Part shown: positions 36,512 through 44,175 of the stretch, piece after piece
Numbering within the stretch: the stretch's first letter is position 1
Layout of the letters: the number at the start of each line of letters is the position of its first letter
NCBI GenBank assembly: GCA_025056895.1
Contig: JANWVJ010000005.1
Location: forward strand, 1-56,048
Reading direction: 5' to 3'
Length of the DNA stretch: 56,048 bases
Source of the DNA: Thermoflexales bacterium
GTDB taxonomy: Bacteria; Chloroflexota; Anaerolineae; J036; Brachytrichaceae
Program-made: the position numbers and the translations under genes
Notes under the pieces: generated by a model
What the model was told of the DNA's origin: nothing
Databases searched by the model: none
Seen by the model: the letters and a program-made list of their open reading frames with translations, nothing else

Positions 36512-37642
36512 TCAGTCACGTCTTGCTATCTTCTGCACAGCCTCTGCAATTCGGTTTGCCAACAGAAGCGAGCCGGCCGGCGTGAGATGCACCGCGCTGT
36601 TCGTGAACTCGCTCATCGGAACGATGTCCCACACATCCAGATAGTGCCACCGGTTACGTTGCGCCTCGGCTGCCAAAAGAGCGCGATATTGATCGTAGGC
36701 CCAGCGCGGATAGAAGAAGTTGTAACGCACGTCGCTGTTGCGACCGTTGCTGATCAGAATCGGTTCGTTGACCAACAGGATAGGCGTTGCACCGGCCAGG
36801 GCATGGCCGGCGCGCAGCACATCCAGAGCGAGGTCTTCTGCTCGCAGCATGGGTGGCTTGAGGTCATGGAAGGTCTCATCGGCTTCCAGGTCAATCGCCG
36901 CCGGCTCGTAGTCGGGATAATCTTGATCGATGCCGGTAGCTGCCCACAGCACACCGTATAGTTGCAGGCGAATGATATCGGCCACGTGACGCCGCCGACC
37001 GACCACCGTGCGATCAAAAACAGATGGGTCAATCAGGCGGGCGTCGTTCGGATCGAGCGCCAGCCCATACTCGGCAATCAGCGCCCGCACGGCCGAGGCA
37101 TTGTTTTGTACGAGCGGATGGATGAGCTGGCGGTTGCGCGGCAGCGATTCTAGCGTCACCAACCAGACGATTAAATCCGGCTGATAGCGCATAGCTTCTC
37201 GCAAGAGCAGCAGGTCTTTGGTCACCGACATGATGGGATAGCCGAGGTTGTACACGCGCACGCGGCGTCCATCCGGCGACATGTATCGGCCGGCGTTCAG
37301 ATATGCAGCCAGCGTCTGCTCCGGTTTGAGCAGGAAGCCCCACACCGACGAGTCGCCAATCAATAGGATGCGATATTCATCAGCCGGCTTGGGGCCAGCG
37401 TTGATCTCATGGGCGGCGAACATCGCGTTTAAGGTGTAGAGGCTGAGGTTGTACGCGCGGTCTGGAAAGTCGCTGTAGGGCAAGCGGGGGCGTCCGGGAA
37501 AGATCACGTTGTACGCCGATAGCGAACCAATGGCCGGCAGCGGATCTACAAGCACAAACAGCGCGTTAATCAACACAAACAGCGCGAGCGCTTTGACCGC
37601 AATGCGCCCCATTGCAGGGCGATGGATATCGACGCGACTCAT
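36512..37642 (-). CDS. Membrane-anchored SGNH-like protein downstream of an MBOAT acyltransferase
   Basis: The 376-residue protein has one N-terminal membrane segment (about residues 14-38) and an extracytoplasmic domain with the SGNH block I motif ILLIGDSSVWGF near residue 97 and VHLTPAGSLLLANRIAE near the C terminus. The usual Asp three residues before the catalytic His is Ser here. Proteins of this layout next to MBOAT enzymes (AlgJ/AlgX, DltD-like) receive acyl groups from the MBOAT partner and transfer them to surface polymers. It follows the MBOAT stop by seven bases on the same strand. The open frame extends far upstream into the MBOAT gene; the ATG at 37642 is chosen as the only plausible start. 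Polymer and acyl group are unknown. Confidence 0.8.
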   Translation of the reverse strand: MSRVDIHRPAMGRIAVKALALFVLINALFVLVDPLPAIGSLSAYNVIFPGRPRLPYSDFPDRAYNLSLYTLNAMFAAHEINAGPKPADEYRILLIGDSSVWGFLLKPEQTLAAYLNAGRYMSPDGRRVRVYNLGYPIMSVTKDLLLLREAMRYQPDLIVWLVTLESLPRNRQLIHPLVQNNASAVRALIAEYGLALDPNDARLIDPSVFDRTVVGRRRHVADIIRLQLYGVLWAATGIDQDYPDYEPAAIDLEADETFHDLKPPMLRAEDLALDVLRAGHALAGATPILLVNEPILISNGRNSDVRYNFFYPRWAYDQYRALLAAEAQRNRWHYLDVWDIVPMSEFTNSAVHLTPAGSLLLANRIAEAVQKIARRD

Positions 37643-37649
37643 CTTAGAT

Positions 37650-39149
37650 TTATCCCCCAAACAACGTTGCGAACAGGTCCAACGCCTGGCCGACATCCGG
37701 CAGCACAAACCAAACCCAGCCCAAGGCGACAAAGTGGAAGGTGAGTGCAATGTTGAACGCGGCCACGGCGCGCGTGCGCCAAACGGATGTCGGCGTCGAA
37801 GGCAGATCGGCATTGGCGCTGCGCGCGCGCATCCAAGCTGACCAGCGATTGTGAATGAACAACCCCAGCGCATGCCATACGCCCCATAGCGCAAAGTTCC
37901 ATGCGACGCCGTGCCACAGGCCGATCAGGAGCATGGTGCTGGTCTGGCCGATTAAGATCACGCGCGATGCATCTCGCCCGATGCTGCGCGTGCGCAGCCA
38001 GCGGGTGAGTGGATTGAACCAGTAGGCGCGGAACCAATTAGCCAGTGTCATGTGCCAACTGTTCCAAAACAGGGTCAGATTCGGACGCAAGTAAGGCCGG
38101 TCGAAGTTCTCCGGCAGCCGCACACCGAACAGCCGGCCCATTCCTACGGCGATATCGGTGTAACCGCTGAAGTCCAGGTACAGCCGAAAGGCATAGGCGT
38201 ACACCAGTACCCAGGCCCACCCCGCTGTTTGGACTTGGCCTGCGTTGGTTGGGTTGAGGGCGATCAGCGCCAACGTGTCGGCCAGAGCAAATTTCTTAAA
38301 CAGACCGATGAAGATACGCTGTAGGCCGGCGCTCACATCCTCTGCGCGCGCGTCGATTTGTTCCGGCGCAGCGTCCCAGGTGCGCACATCTTTGACAAAG
38401 CGCTCGGCGCGATCAATCGGGCCGGCTACCAGCGCAGGGAAAAAGAGGACATAGATCACAAATTCGCGCAGCGAGAGCGCCGGCAAACGGCCTGCCGCAT
38501 GATCGCGTAGAACATGAATGAGTCGGAAGGCAATGTACGAGAAACCCAGCCAGCTCACATCAAACGCAGACGCCTGCGCCACCGACTGTCCGCTCAACGA
38601 ACGCAACAGCGCGCTCAAGCCGGCGCCGAGCGGCTCTGTTTTGAGCACAACAAACACCCCCAACACCATCACCAACAGAGCCGCGTTCAATTGGCGCGCG
38701 CCGGCAAGGAATTGCCCGAATCCGGCGCACAGGGCGACAATTGCCAACACCACCACCAGAATCGCCGTCGCTTCAGGCGGACGCGAGGGGGTCAGGCAAC
38801 ACAGCGCGTCGATGTAGCGGGTAGCGCCGATCAACAGGACCAGGCCGGCGACAACCGACGCCGTTACCAGGGTAGTCGGGATGTCGATAGGGCGTGGGCG
38901 GCTCGTCACAGTCCAGATCAATCCCACCAACGCCAACGTCGCGGTGGGCAGCCAAAAATCCAGGTGACGAATCGGCGTGGAGGGTTGCAGCCAGTACAGC
39001 GCAATCACGCCGGCAGCCAACATCAGCCAGGGACGCGCAGCGCGCACTGCATTGCGCCATCGCTCCAGGCCGCTGCGCGCCACAGCGAGCGCCAGTGTGC
39101 CAAACACGCTTGCGCTGGCGGTGAACACCAGAATTTGGATGAGGCTCAT
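37650..39149 (-). CDS. MBOAT-family O-acyltransferase
   Basis: The 499-residue integral membrane protein has about ten hydrophobic segments. The AlgI/DltB-type MBOAT signature is present: LYLDFSGYTDIAVGMGRL, the conserved SWHMTLANWFRAYWF near residue 370 and the catalytic-type His in IGLWHGVAWNFALWGVWHAL near residue 430. Such enzymes move an acyl group, often acetyl from acetyl-CoA, across the membrane onto an extracytoplasmic carrier or polysaccharide. The downstream gene encodes an SGNH-like protein that could complete the transfer. A 38-codon membrane peptide gene lies 19 bases upstream on the same strand. Confidence 0.9.
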   Translation of the reverse strand: MSLIQILVFTASASVFGTLALAVARSGLERWRNAVRAARPWLMLAAGVIALYWLQPSTPIRHLDFWLPTATLALVGLIWTVTSRPRPIDIPTTLVTASVVAGLVLLIGATRYIDALCCLTPSRPPEATAILVVVLAIVALCAGFGQFLAGARQLNAALLVMVLGVFVVLKTEPLGAGLSALLRSLSGQSVAQASAFDVSWLGFSYIAFRLIHVLRDHAAGRLPALSLREFVIYVLFFPALVAGPIDRAERFVKDVRTWDAAPEQIDARAEDVSAGLQRIFIGLFKKFALADTLALIALNPTNAGQVQTAGWAWVLVYAYAFRLYLDFSGYTDIAVGMGRLFGVRLPENFDRPYLRPNLTLFWNSWHMTLANWFRAYWFNPLTRWLRTRSIGRDASRVILIGQTSTMLLIGLWHGVAWNFALWGVWHALGLFIHNRWSAWMRARSANADLPSTPTSVWRTRAVAAFNIALTFHFVALGWVWFVLPDVGQALDLFATLFGG

Positions 39150-39168
39150 GCGATCAGACGCAGCGCGG

Positions 39169-39285
39169 CTAGAACCCTTGATAAATCCACTGCGGGGCTT
39201 GGTCGGCAGTCAGCACAATCAACGCCATTGCCATCAAACAGATCATCAACGCAATCAGGTTTTCGCGGGTGAACAAGCGGCGCAT
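39169..39285 (-). CDS. 38-residue predicted membrane peptide, first gene of the MBOAT cluster
   Basis: The frame runs from an ATG at 39285 to a TAG at 39169-39171. The peptide begins MRRLFTREN, has one hydrophobic helix (about residues 10-26) and ends DQAPQWIYQGF. The positive N terminus predicts the helix inserts with the N terminus inside. It lies 19 bases before the MBOAT start in the same direction. Small membrane peptides occur next to other MBOAT systems, where they can be accessory subunits (DltX beside DltB). No Shine-Dalgarno sequence is visible. I am fairly confident it is translated because of its position and composition, but cannot assign a family. Confidence 0.6.
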   Translation of the reverse strand: MRRLFTRENLIALMICLMAMALIVLTADQAPQWIYQGF

Positions 39286-39359
39286 AGGTGAAATGTGGGC
39301 CGACGGCTAAAACAGATATAAGGGCAAGCTATATTAGCAACGGAGGATAGAAAACGGTC

Positions 39360-39842
39360 CTACTCATAGCCGCACATGCGCCACTCACCGCCTTCGGCGA
39401 TCAGTTTGAATTTGCGTTTGTCAAGCGGCAGAGGACGGTCTTCACCGTTGTAGTTGGCGACGATGTTGCCGGCGCAGAGCACCAGCGCCGTCTGTGGGTC
39501 CAGGCTGTCTACCGTGCAGGCCATGCCTTCCAAACGGGCCTTTACCCCGCGCAGCGAGTTGGATTCTTTGCGGGCATCGCTTTCCCAGCCGGCGCACGAG
39601 AGATTGATCATGGCATTCGTATCGGCTGCCACACGCGCCGTCAGGTAGTCTTCGATCACCTGCGCTGGATCGCCGACGATGCCTCCGCCGGCCTGGACAG
39701 GAGCAGTCGCGACAGGAACAGGTGTTGAGTCGGTCGGTGTTGTTACACCGCTTTGACGATCTGCGGTTTGGCAGCCGGCCAGGCCGGCCAGCATCAGCAA
39801 CGCCGGCCCAAGCAGGCCGGCGCGCACGAGAATCAACTTCAT
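39360..39842 (-). CDS. Small lipoprotein of unknown function (NTF2-like guess)
   Basis: The 160-residue protein has a signal peptide ending in the lipobox LAGLAGC. A Thr/Pro/Val-rich linker leads to a compact domain of about 105 residues beginning VIEDYLTARVAADTNAMINL and ending GGEWRMCGYE. Four Cys in the mature domain could form two disulfides. The repeated helix-then-sheet layout with GEW near the end resembles NTF2-like lipoproteins, a weak call. The ATG at 39842 is chosen because the signal peptide begins there; an ATG 33 bases earlier is also in frame. It points toward the MBOAT group and diverges from the LysM gene across 115 bases. Confidence 0.75.
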   Translation of the reverse strand: MKLILVRAGLLGPALLMLAGLAGCQTADRQSGVTTPTDSTPVPVATAPVQAGGGIVGDPAQVIEDYLTARVAADTNAMINLSCAGWESDARKESNSLRGVKARLEGMACTVDSLDPQTALVLCAGNIVANYNGEDRPLPLDKRKFKLIAEGGEWRMCGYE

Positions 39843-39942
39843 GCGTGTACCTCTGGGATCGGCTCGGCGGCACATCGCATCAGCGCCGAGCCGGCGTTGA
39901 TGAGCGATTGTGTGCGCCGAGTCTGTTGTGCGGTTGGTCGGC

Positions 39943-39948
39943 TACAAT
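39943..39948 (+). promoter_or_regulatory. Likely -10 box of the LysM-SH3-SGNH gene
   Basis: TACAAT lies nine bases before the ATG at 39958, without a Shine-Dalgarno sequence between. Transcription would start within a few bases of the start codon. The -35 region is not clear. Confidence 0.4.
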
Positions 39949-39957
39949 CCGCGCCGT

Positions 39958-41451
39958 ATGCGCCGACCAAACCGGCCTAATTTTAACCGTCCCTTTGCTA
40001 CGTGGGTTGTGCTGGCGGCGGGCCTCGTCATGGTGATCGCCGGCGCGATCAGCGTGGCGTTGCTCGCACCACACAGCAGCGGGCAGCCTGTGGCATTCAA
40101 CATTACGCCGCGTGTCACGCTGTATGCAACCTGGCCGCCCCCAACCGACACGTCTCCCCCTACTCTCCCTACGCCGACTGCGGAAGCAGCGGTGGTTGCC
40201 CCGACGCCGACAGCGCAGAGCACAATGTACACCGTTGTGGAAGGGGACACGCTGTGGGACATTGCCGTGCGATTCGGTCTCAGCCTCGATACCTTGATTG
40301 CTGCCAATCCGAACATCAATCCGGATTTGCTGAGTCTGGGCATGGTGCTCAACATCCCTGCGCCGGGCGCCGCTTTGCCCACTGTGCCCACACGGGCGCC
40401 GGCCGTCGGCGCACCGAGCACGACTGCTTCGGCGCACGTGCGCCTTGACGCCGGCGGTCTGCGTCTGCGGCGCAGCCCCAGCGCCCAAGCAGAGGTGATT
40501 ACCAAGCTCGCTCCGCAGACGTCGCTGCGCGTGCTGGCGCGCACAGCAGACGATTTCTGGCTACAGGTAGTCACGCCGCAAGGCACACAAGGATGGGTGA
40601 TGCAGCAATACGTCGACCTGAACGTGCCGCTGGCGCAGATTCCGGTCGAGGGCAACGCGACCTCGGAAGCCGGCGCATCGGCGCAAGCGCCGCCGGCTGC
40701 CATTCCCGACGATCCAAATTTGTCGAACATGACCGGGCGTGTGTGGCAAATATATCAAGCCGGTCAAGCAATGGGCAACCGTCCGAACGTCTTTTCTTTG
40801 ATCGGCGACAGTAACACGGCCAACACAGCGTTCTTTGCGCCGTTCGATTGGGGCAACTACACCTTAGGCCGCTACGCCTACTTGCAAGACACGATCGATT
40901 TCTTCCGTGGATCGTTCTCTCGCGAGCGCATCGCGGCGCGGGGTGGCTTCAATACCACCAAGGCGCTCGACCCGGCCAATGCGCCGGCCGGCTGCGCAGC
41001 CGGCGAATCGCCGCTGGCATGTGAAGTACGCCTCAATCGGCCAAGTGTGGCATTCATTTTGCTCGGCACGGGCGACCAACACACGTGGCAAGGCTTTGAA
41101 GGACGTTACCGGCAAATCATCGAGCTTTTGATCGGTCAAGGCGTGATCCCGGTGTGCCTGACCAAAGGGGATGATCTGGAGTCAACGGACAGCCAAGCCC
41201 CGTATGGTTACATTAACGACATCATCCGGCGGCTAAGTCGTGAGTACGGTGTGCCCCTGCTAGACCTACGACAAGCCCTGGCTGCGCTTCCCAACCGTGG
41301 CTTTGAGGCCGACGGTTTTCACATCAACAAGCCGCCGGACGGGCAATCGGCCAACCTGACCGGCAGTTATCTGTCCTATGGCTACAACATGTACAACCTA
41401 ACGGCGCTGCGCGCGCTTGATGTAATCCGCCGGCAGGTGATAGGACGGTGA
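39958..41451 (+). CDS. Membrane-anchored LysM-SH3-SGNH surface protein
   Basis: The 497-residue protein has a membrane anchor (residues 14-37), a Thr/Pro linker, a LysM domain at 90-134 (YTVVEGDTLWDIAVRFG), a bacterial SH3 domain at about 160-221 (LRLRRSPSAQAEVITKLA) and an SGNH-like domain from about 276. The latter has LIGDSNTAN with Ser285 as candidate nucleophile, a Gly-rich ARGGFNT, LLGTGDQH in place of GxND, and DGFH near residue 450 supplying Asp and His. A CxxxxxxxxC pair (CAAGESPLAC) probably forms a disulfide. LysM binds peptidoglycan or related glycans, so it should be a wall-bound esterase or transferase. Two paralogues follow on the other strand. Confidence 0.82.
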   Translation: MRRPNRPNFNRPFATWVVLAAGLVMVIAGAISVALLAPHSSGQPVAFNITPRVTLYATWPPPTDTSPPTLPTPTAEAAVVAPTPTAQSTMYTVVEGDTLWDIAVRFGLSLDTLIAANPNINPDLLSLGMVLNIPAPGAALPTVPTRAPAVGAPSTTASAHVRLDAGGLRLRRSPSAQAEVITKLAPQTSLRVLARTADDFWLQVVTPQGTQGWVMQQYVDLNVPLAQIPVEGNATSEAGASAQAPPAAIPDDPNLSNMTGRVWQIYQAGQAMGNRPNVFSLIGDSNTANTAFFAPFDWGNYTLGRYAYLQDTIDFFRGSFSRERIAARGGFNTTKALDPANAPAGCAAGESPLACEVRLNRPSVAFILLGTGDQHTWQGFEGRYRQIIELLIGQGVIPVCLTKGDDLESTDSQAPYGYINDIIRRLSREYGVPLLDLRQALAALPNRGFEADGFHINKPPDGQSANLTGSYLSYGYNMYNLTALRALDVIRRQVIGR

Positions 41452-41522
41452 GGCATAAGGATGAAGGATAAGCGGTGAGCGGGAAACCGCTGGGCGAGGA
41501 ATGGCCGAGAGCGAGAAACGTG

Positions 41523-41562
41523 GCGCGCGGCAGCCGGTGGTGTCTCCTGTTCTGCCGCGCGC
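41523..41562. other. Inverted repeat between convergent SGNH-like genes
   Basis: GCGCGCGGCAG (41523-41533) is perfectly complementary to CTGCCGCGCGC (41552-41562) with an 18-base loop. No T run follows on either strand, so termination would be weak or Rho-assisted. The surrounding 130-base gap holds no gene. Confidence 0.5.
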
Positions 41563-41581
41563 TCTGGCGCACGCAAGCCGT

Positions 41582-42649
41582 CTATCGCCAGATTTGGTCA
41601 AGTACTTGTACTGTCTGAAGCAGATGGATGTAAGAACCGCCGGGGCCAAGGTGAAAATCGGCGTTGCCTTCATCCAGTAAGCCATAGTTAGGCAGATCGC
41701 GCGTCGCCTTCCAGAAGTCCATCACCGGCACGCCATACTCTGCGCCGACTTTACGGATGACATTGTTGATGTATTCCTCCGGCGCGTCGGCTTGTTGATA
41801 CTCTAGGGCATCTGCTTTGGTGATCAGCACAGGCAACACGTTGCTCTTCAATGTTGTCTCGACCACCGCGCGGAAATTGGCCTCAAAATCGCGCCAGATA
41901 TGAGTGTCGCCGGTTCCCAACTCGATAAAGGCGATGCTGGCTTTGGACATGCGCAATTCACAGGCGAGGGGAGACTCGCCGGCTTTGCAGAAATAAGGAT
42001 CGGCCCAGGTGGGGTCTAGAACGGCAGCGCTGTTGAAACCGCCGGCAGCAGCCAGACTGACACGGGCGAAGGCGCGTGTGAAGCGCGCAACGGTGGCGGG
42101 GTAGGCGCGGTATTGCTCATAACCGAACAGACCGGCAGCCAATCGCCCTACATACGCCGTAGGTTGCGAGTTGCAATCGCCGATCACGGCAAACATCGTG
42201 GCATCGCGACCGGCGGCAATGGCTTTGCGGTAGAGCGCTTTCTGCGCAGCGGTGATGACCGGTGTGCCGGGCACAGTGATCGGGCCGGGTCGGCCGGGCG
42301 GCACGGGCGGCGGCATTTTATTGGCCGGCAGCGGCTTGACACTTTTCAACTCACCGATCACCTCACCCAGCGAGGCGATGATCCAAGTGCCACTGATTGC
42401 GTTTGGATAGGACAGTTGCAGCCATATGTTGTCGGCAGTGCGGCCAACGATTTCAAAGCGGTCGCCTTTGAACACCGGATAAGTGTTTGCAGAGAGCAAG
42501 GTCGGTTGCTGGCGCAGATAAGCGCCGGGGGTGACGATCGCAAATTGGGGCGCCTGGTTGCTTTGGGCGTGCGCCGGCACAACCGGTGCGGCGCACAGCA
42601 TCGCCACAAAGCCACCTAGCGCTAACAAGCGCATGGTTCGATTGTTCAA
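41582..42649 (-). CDS. Exported SH3-SGNH paralogue with Cys in the nucleophile position
   Basis: The 355-residue protein has a signal peptide ending in PAHAQS, an SH3-like domain (about residues 33-95, with GRTADNIWLQLSYP), a Pro-rich linker (PPPVPPGRPGP) and an SGNH-like domain. The block I motif is VIGDCNSQ, with Cys159 where the family has Ser; ELGTGDTHIW matches block III, and DFHLGPGG supplies a His with Asp at -2 rather than -3. The disulfide pair CKAGESPLAC is conserved with its paralogues. The start is decided by GGAGG: the TTG at 42649 lies six bases after it, whereas the frame's first TTG is inside the motif. Activity may be altered or lost; a binding role is possible. Confidence 0.78.
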   Translation of the reverse strand: MNNRTMRLLALGGFVAMLCAAPVVPAHAQSNQAPQFAIVTPGAYLRQQPTLLSANTYPVFKGDRFEIVGRTADNIWLQLSYPNAISGTWIIASLGEVIGELKSVKPLPANKMPPPVPPGRPGPITVPGTPVITAAQKALYRKAIAAGRDATMFAVIGDCNSQPTAYVGRLAAGLFGYEQYRAYPATVARFTRAFARVSLAAAGGFNSAAVLDPTWADPYFCKAGESPLACELRMSKASIAFIELGTGDTHIWRDFEANFRAVVETTLKSNVLPVLITKADALEYQQADAPEEYINNVIRKVGAEYGVPVMDFWKATRDLPNYGLLDEGNADFHLGPGGSYIHLLQTVQVLDQIWR

Positions 42650-42705
42650 GATCAGCCTCCTCAAAAAAGCATGTTCTCTCTAGCTCTGAATCTCAAGTCT
42701 AAGCC

Positions 42706-42728
42706 GGCTTCGATAACGCCTCGAAGCC
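42706..42728 (-). other. Stem-loop between the two minus-strand SH3-SGNH genes
   Basis: GGCTTCGA (42706-42713) pairs with TCGAAGCC (42721-42728) around a seven-base loop. It lies 15 bases after the stop of the upstream paralogue. Without a T run, it may act in mRNA processing or as a weak terminator. Confidence 0.4.
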
Positions 42729-42743
42729 GAGCCGTTCGTGGCT

Positions 42744-43949
42744 TCATCGCGCAACGGCGTTTAAGGTCATCAAAGTCATCACCAACCGCAGGTCCATGCC
42801 GTAGCCGTTGAGATGAAAGCGTGACGCCGCCGCATAGACCAACCCACGACCGGGGATTTCTCGTCCTTCTTCTGCCAGACCTTGGTCGGGCAGCCGGCGG
42901 GCAGCCAGGGCAAAGTCCATCACCGGCAGTTGGTACTGCGCTCCCAATCGTCGAATCACGTTGTTGATGGCCTCAGGCGGCGCGCCCCCTTGCGTGGATT
43001 CCAGACTATCGGCTTTGGTGACCAGCACCGGCAGCGCTTTGTGTTCTAGAACCGTGTCGATGATGCGGCGATAGTTGGCCTCAAAGTCCTGCCAGATGAA
43101 CGTGTCGCCTGTGCCGAGCGCGATGAAGATGATGCTGGCGTTCGAGCGGCGCAGTTCACACGCCAGCGGACTTTCGTTTGCGCGGCACTGTTGGGCGTTA
43201 CTGAACAAGGGATCGAGCACCGAGGCACTGTTGTGTCCTCCGTCCACGGCCAAGCTGACCCGTTCAAAAGAACGGGCAAATTTTTTGGCGACCGGTTGCA
43301 AGGCTGCAAAACCGTTGCCGGCCAGATCAAACCCGCCGGCAGCGAAACGGCCCAGATAGACCTGCGGCTCTGAATTGCAGTCGCCGGCCACGGTGAACAG
43401 GTTTGGGTCGCGCCCAGCAGCAACTGCTTGGCGATAGAGCTGGCGCGCGCGGGGGGTAATCGTTGGCACACCTGGCGTTGCCATACGAACGCGGCTCGGA
43501 GAAAGGCCGCCGGCTGTTTCACGCACGGGCAGCGCGGCCAACGCAGGTGCGTTCAGGCCCTCTAAATCTCCCGCAAAGCGCACCATGCTGCGATGCAGCC
43601 AGGCCAGATTGTTGCCGAAATCCACTTGCAGCCATTCACCGTTTGGATTGCGAGCCAGGGCGATAAATGTTTGCCACTTCATGACGCGTCCGATTTGGCC
43701 GCTGTTCCAATCCGGCGCTAAATACGCATACGCACTGTCTATGTTCACCGTAACAAGAAGGCTGGGTGCAAGACTTCCCTGCTTGGCGACAGCGCCGGCG
43801 GCAGCCGCTGAGGCATGGCCTTGGGTTGGGGACGGCGAGTTGAAAAGCACATTCCCGACCACCACCATCAGCGTCAGCCCAACAGCGTGCAAGGATGCAA
43901 ACAAAAAGGTGCGCAGCAGATGGCGGCACATTTGAGCCGGCTTGCTCAT
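42744..43949 (-). CDS. Membrane-anchored SH3-SGNH paralogue with Cys in the nucleophile position
   Basis: The 401-residue protein has an N-terminal membrane segment (about residues 14-38), an SH3-like region (about 63-122, with LARNPNGEWLQVDFGNN) and an SGNH-like domain. Block I reads VAGDCNSEP with Cys191 replacing Ser, block III ALGTGDTFIW, and the C-terminal SRFHLNGYG keeps His but has no Asp at -3. The pair CRANESPLAC is shared with the other two proteins. The start is the ATG at 43949, with GAGGAG nine bases upstream; an in-frame ATG occurs at 43976. With its neighbour it forms a likely two-gene transcript, preceded by an operator-like palindrome. Confidence 0.78.
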   Translation of the reverse strand: MSKPAQMCRHLLRTFLFASLHAVGLTLMVVVGNVLFNSPSPTQGHASAAAAGAVAKQGSLAPSLLVTVNIDSAYAYLAPDWNSGQIGRVMKWQTFIALARNPNGEWLQVDFGNNLAWLHRSMVRFAGDLEGLNAPALAALPVRETAGGLSPSRVRMATPGVPTITPRARQLYRQAVAAGRDPNLFTVAGDCNSEPQVYLGRFAAGGFDLAGNGFAALQPVAKKFARSFERVSLAVDGGHNSASVLDPLFSNAQQCRANESPLACELRRSNASIIFIALGTGDTFIWQDFEANYRRIIDTVLEHKALPVLVTKADSLESTQGGAPPEAINNVIRRLGAQYQLPVMDFALAARRLPDQGLAEEGREIPGRGLVYAAASRFHLNGYGMDLRLVMTLMTLNAVAR

Positions 43950-43979
43950 GTTCAATCGCTCCTCATAACTTTGCATGTT

Positions 43980-43994
43980 CCAGATGATATCTGG
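43980..43994. promoter_or_regulatory. Operator-like palindrome upstream of the SH3-SGNH gene pair
   Basis: CCAGAT-GAT-ATCTGG is a perfect 6+6 inverted repeat. On the minus strand it follows a TACAAT box (complement of 44001-44006) by six bases, so it should cover the transcription start. A dimeric repressor is the natural candidate to bind it. The remaining bases to 44145 hold no gene. Confidence 0.45.
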
Positions 43995-44175
43995 AGGAAG
44001 ATTGTATAACGTCAGGTCGAGACGAAGGAGCTGTTCGATCGATACACCGGCGTAGTATCGCGTTGGATCAACCCTGTGCGCCGAGTCGCCACGCTGCTCT
44101 TCTCAGCGCGCTCACAGATCATTCACAGCAGTAAATTAAACGATATTGAGTGATAATGCCGGAGTCCTCGTAGGG

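Noticed and set aside
38514-39272. 252-codon plus-strand frame across the 5' half of the MBOAT gene
   Set aside because: It is opposite a clear membrane protein gene and translates into a low-complexity Arg/Gln/His-rich product, typical of an antisense shadow.
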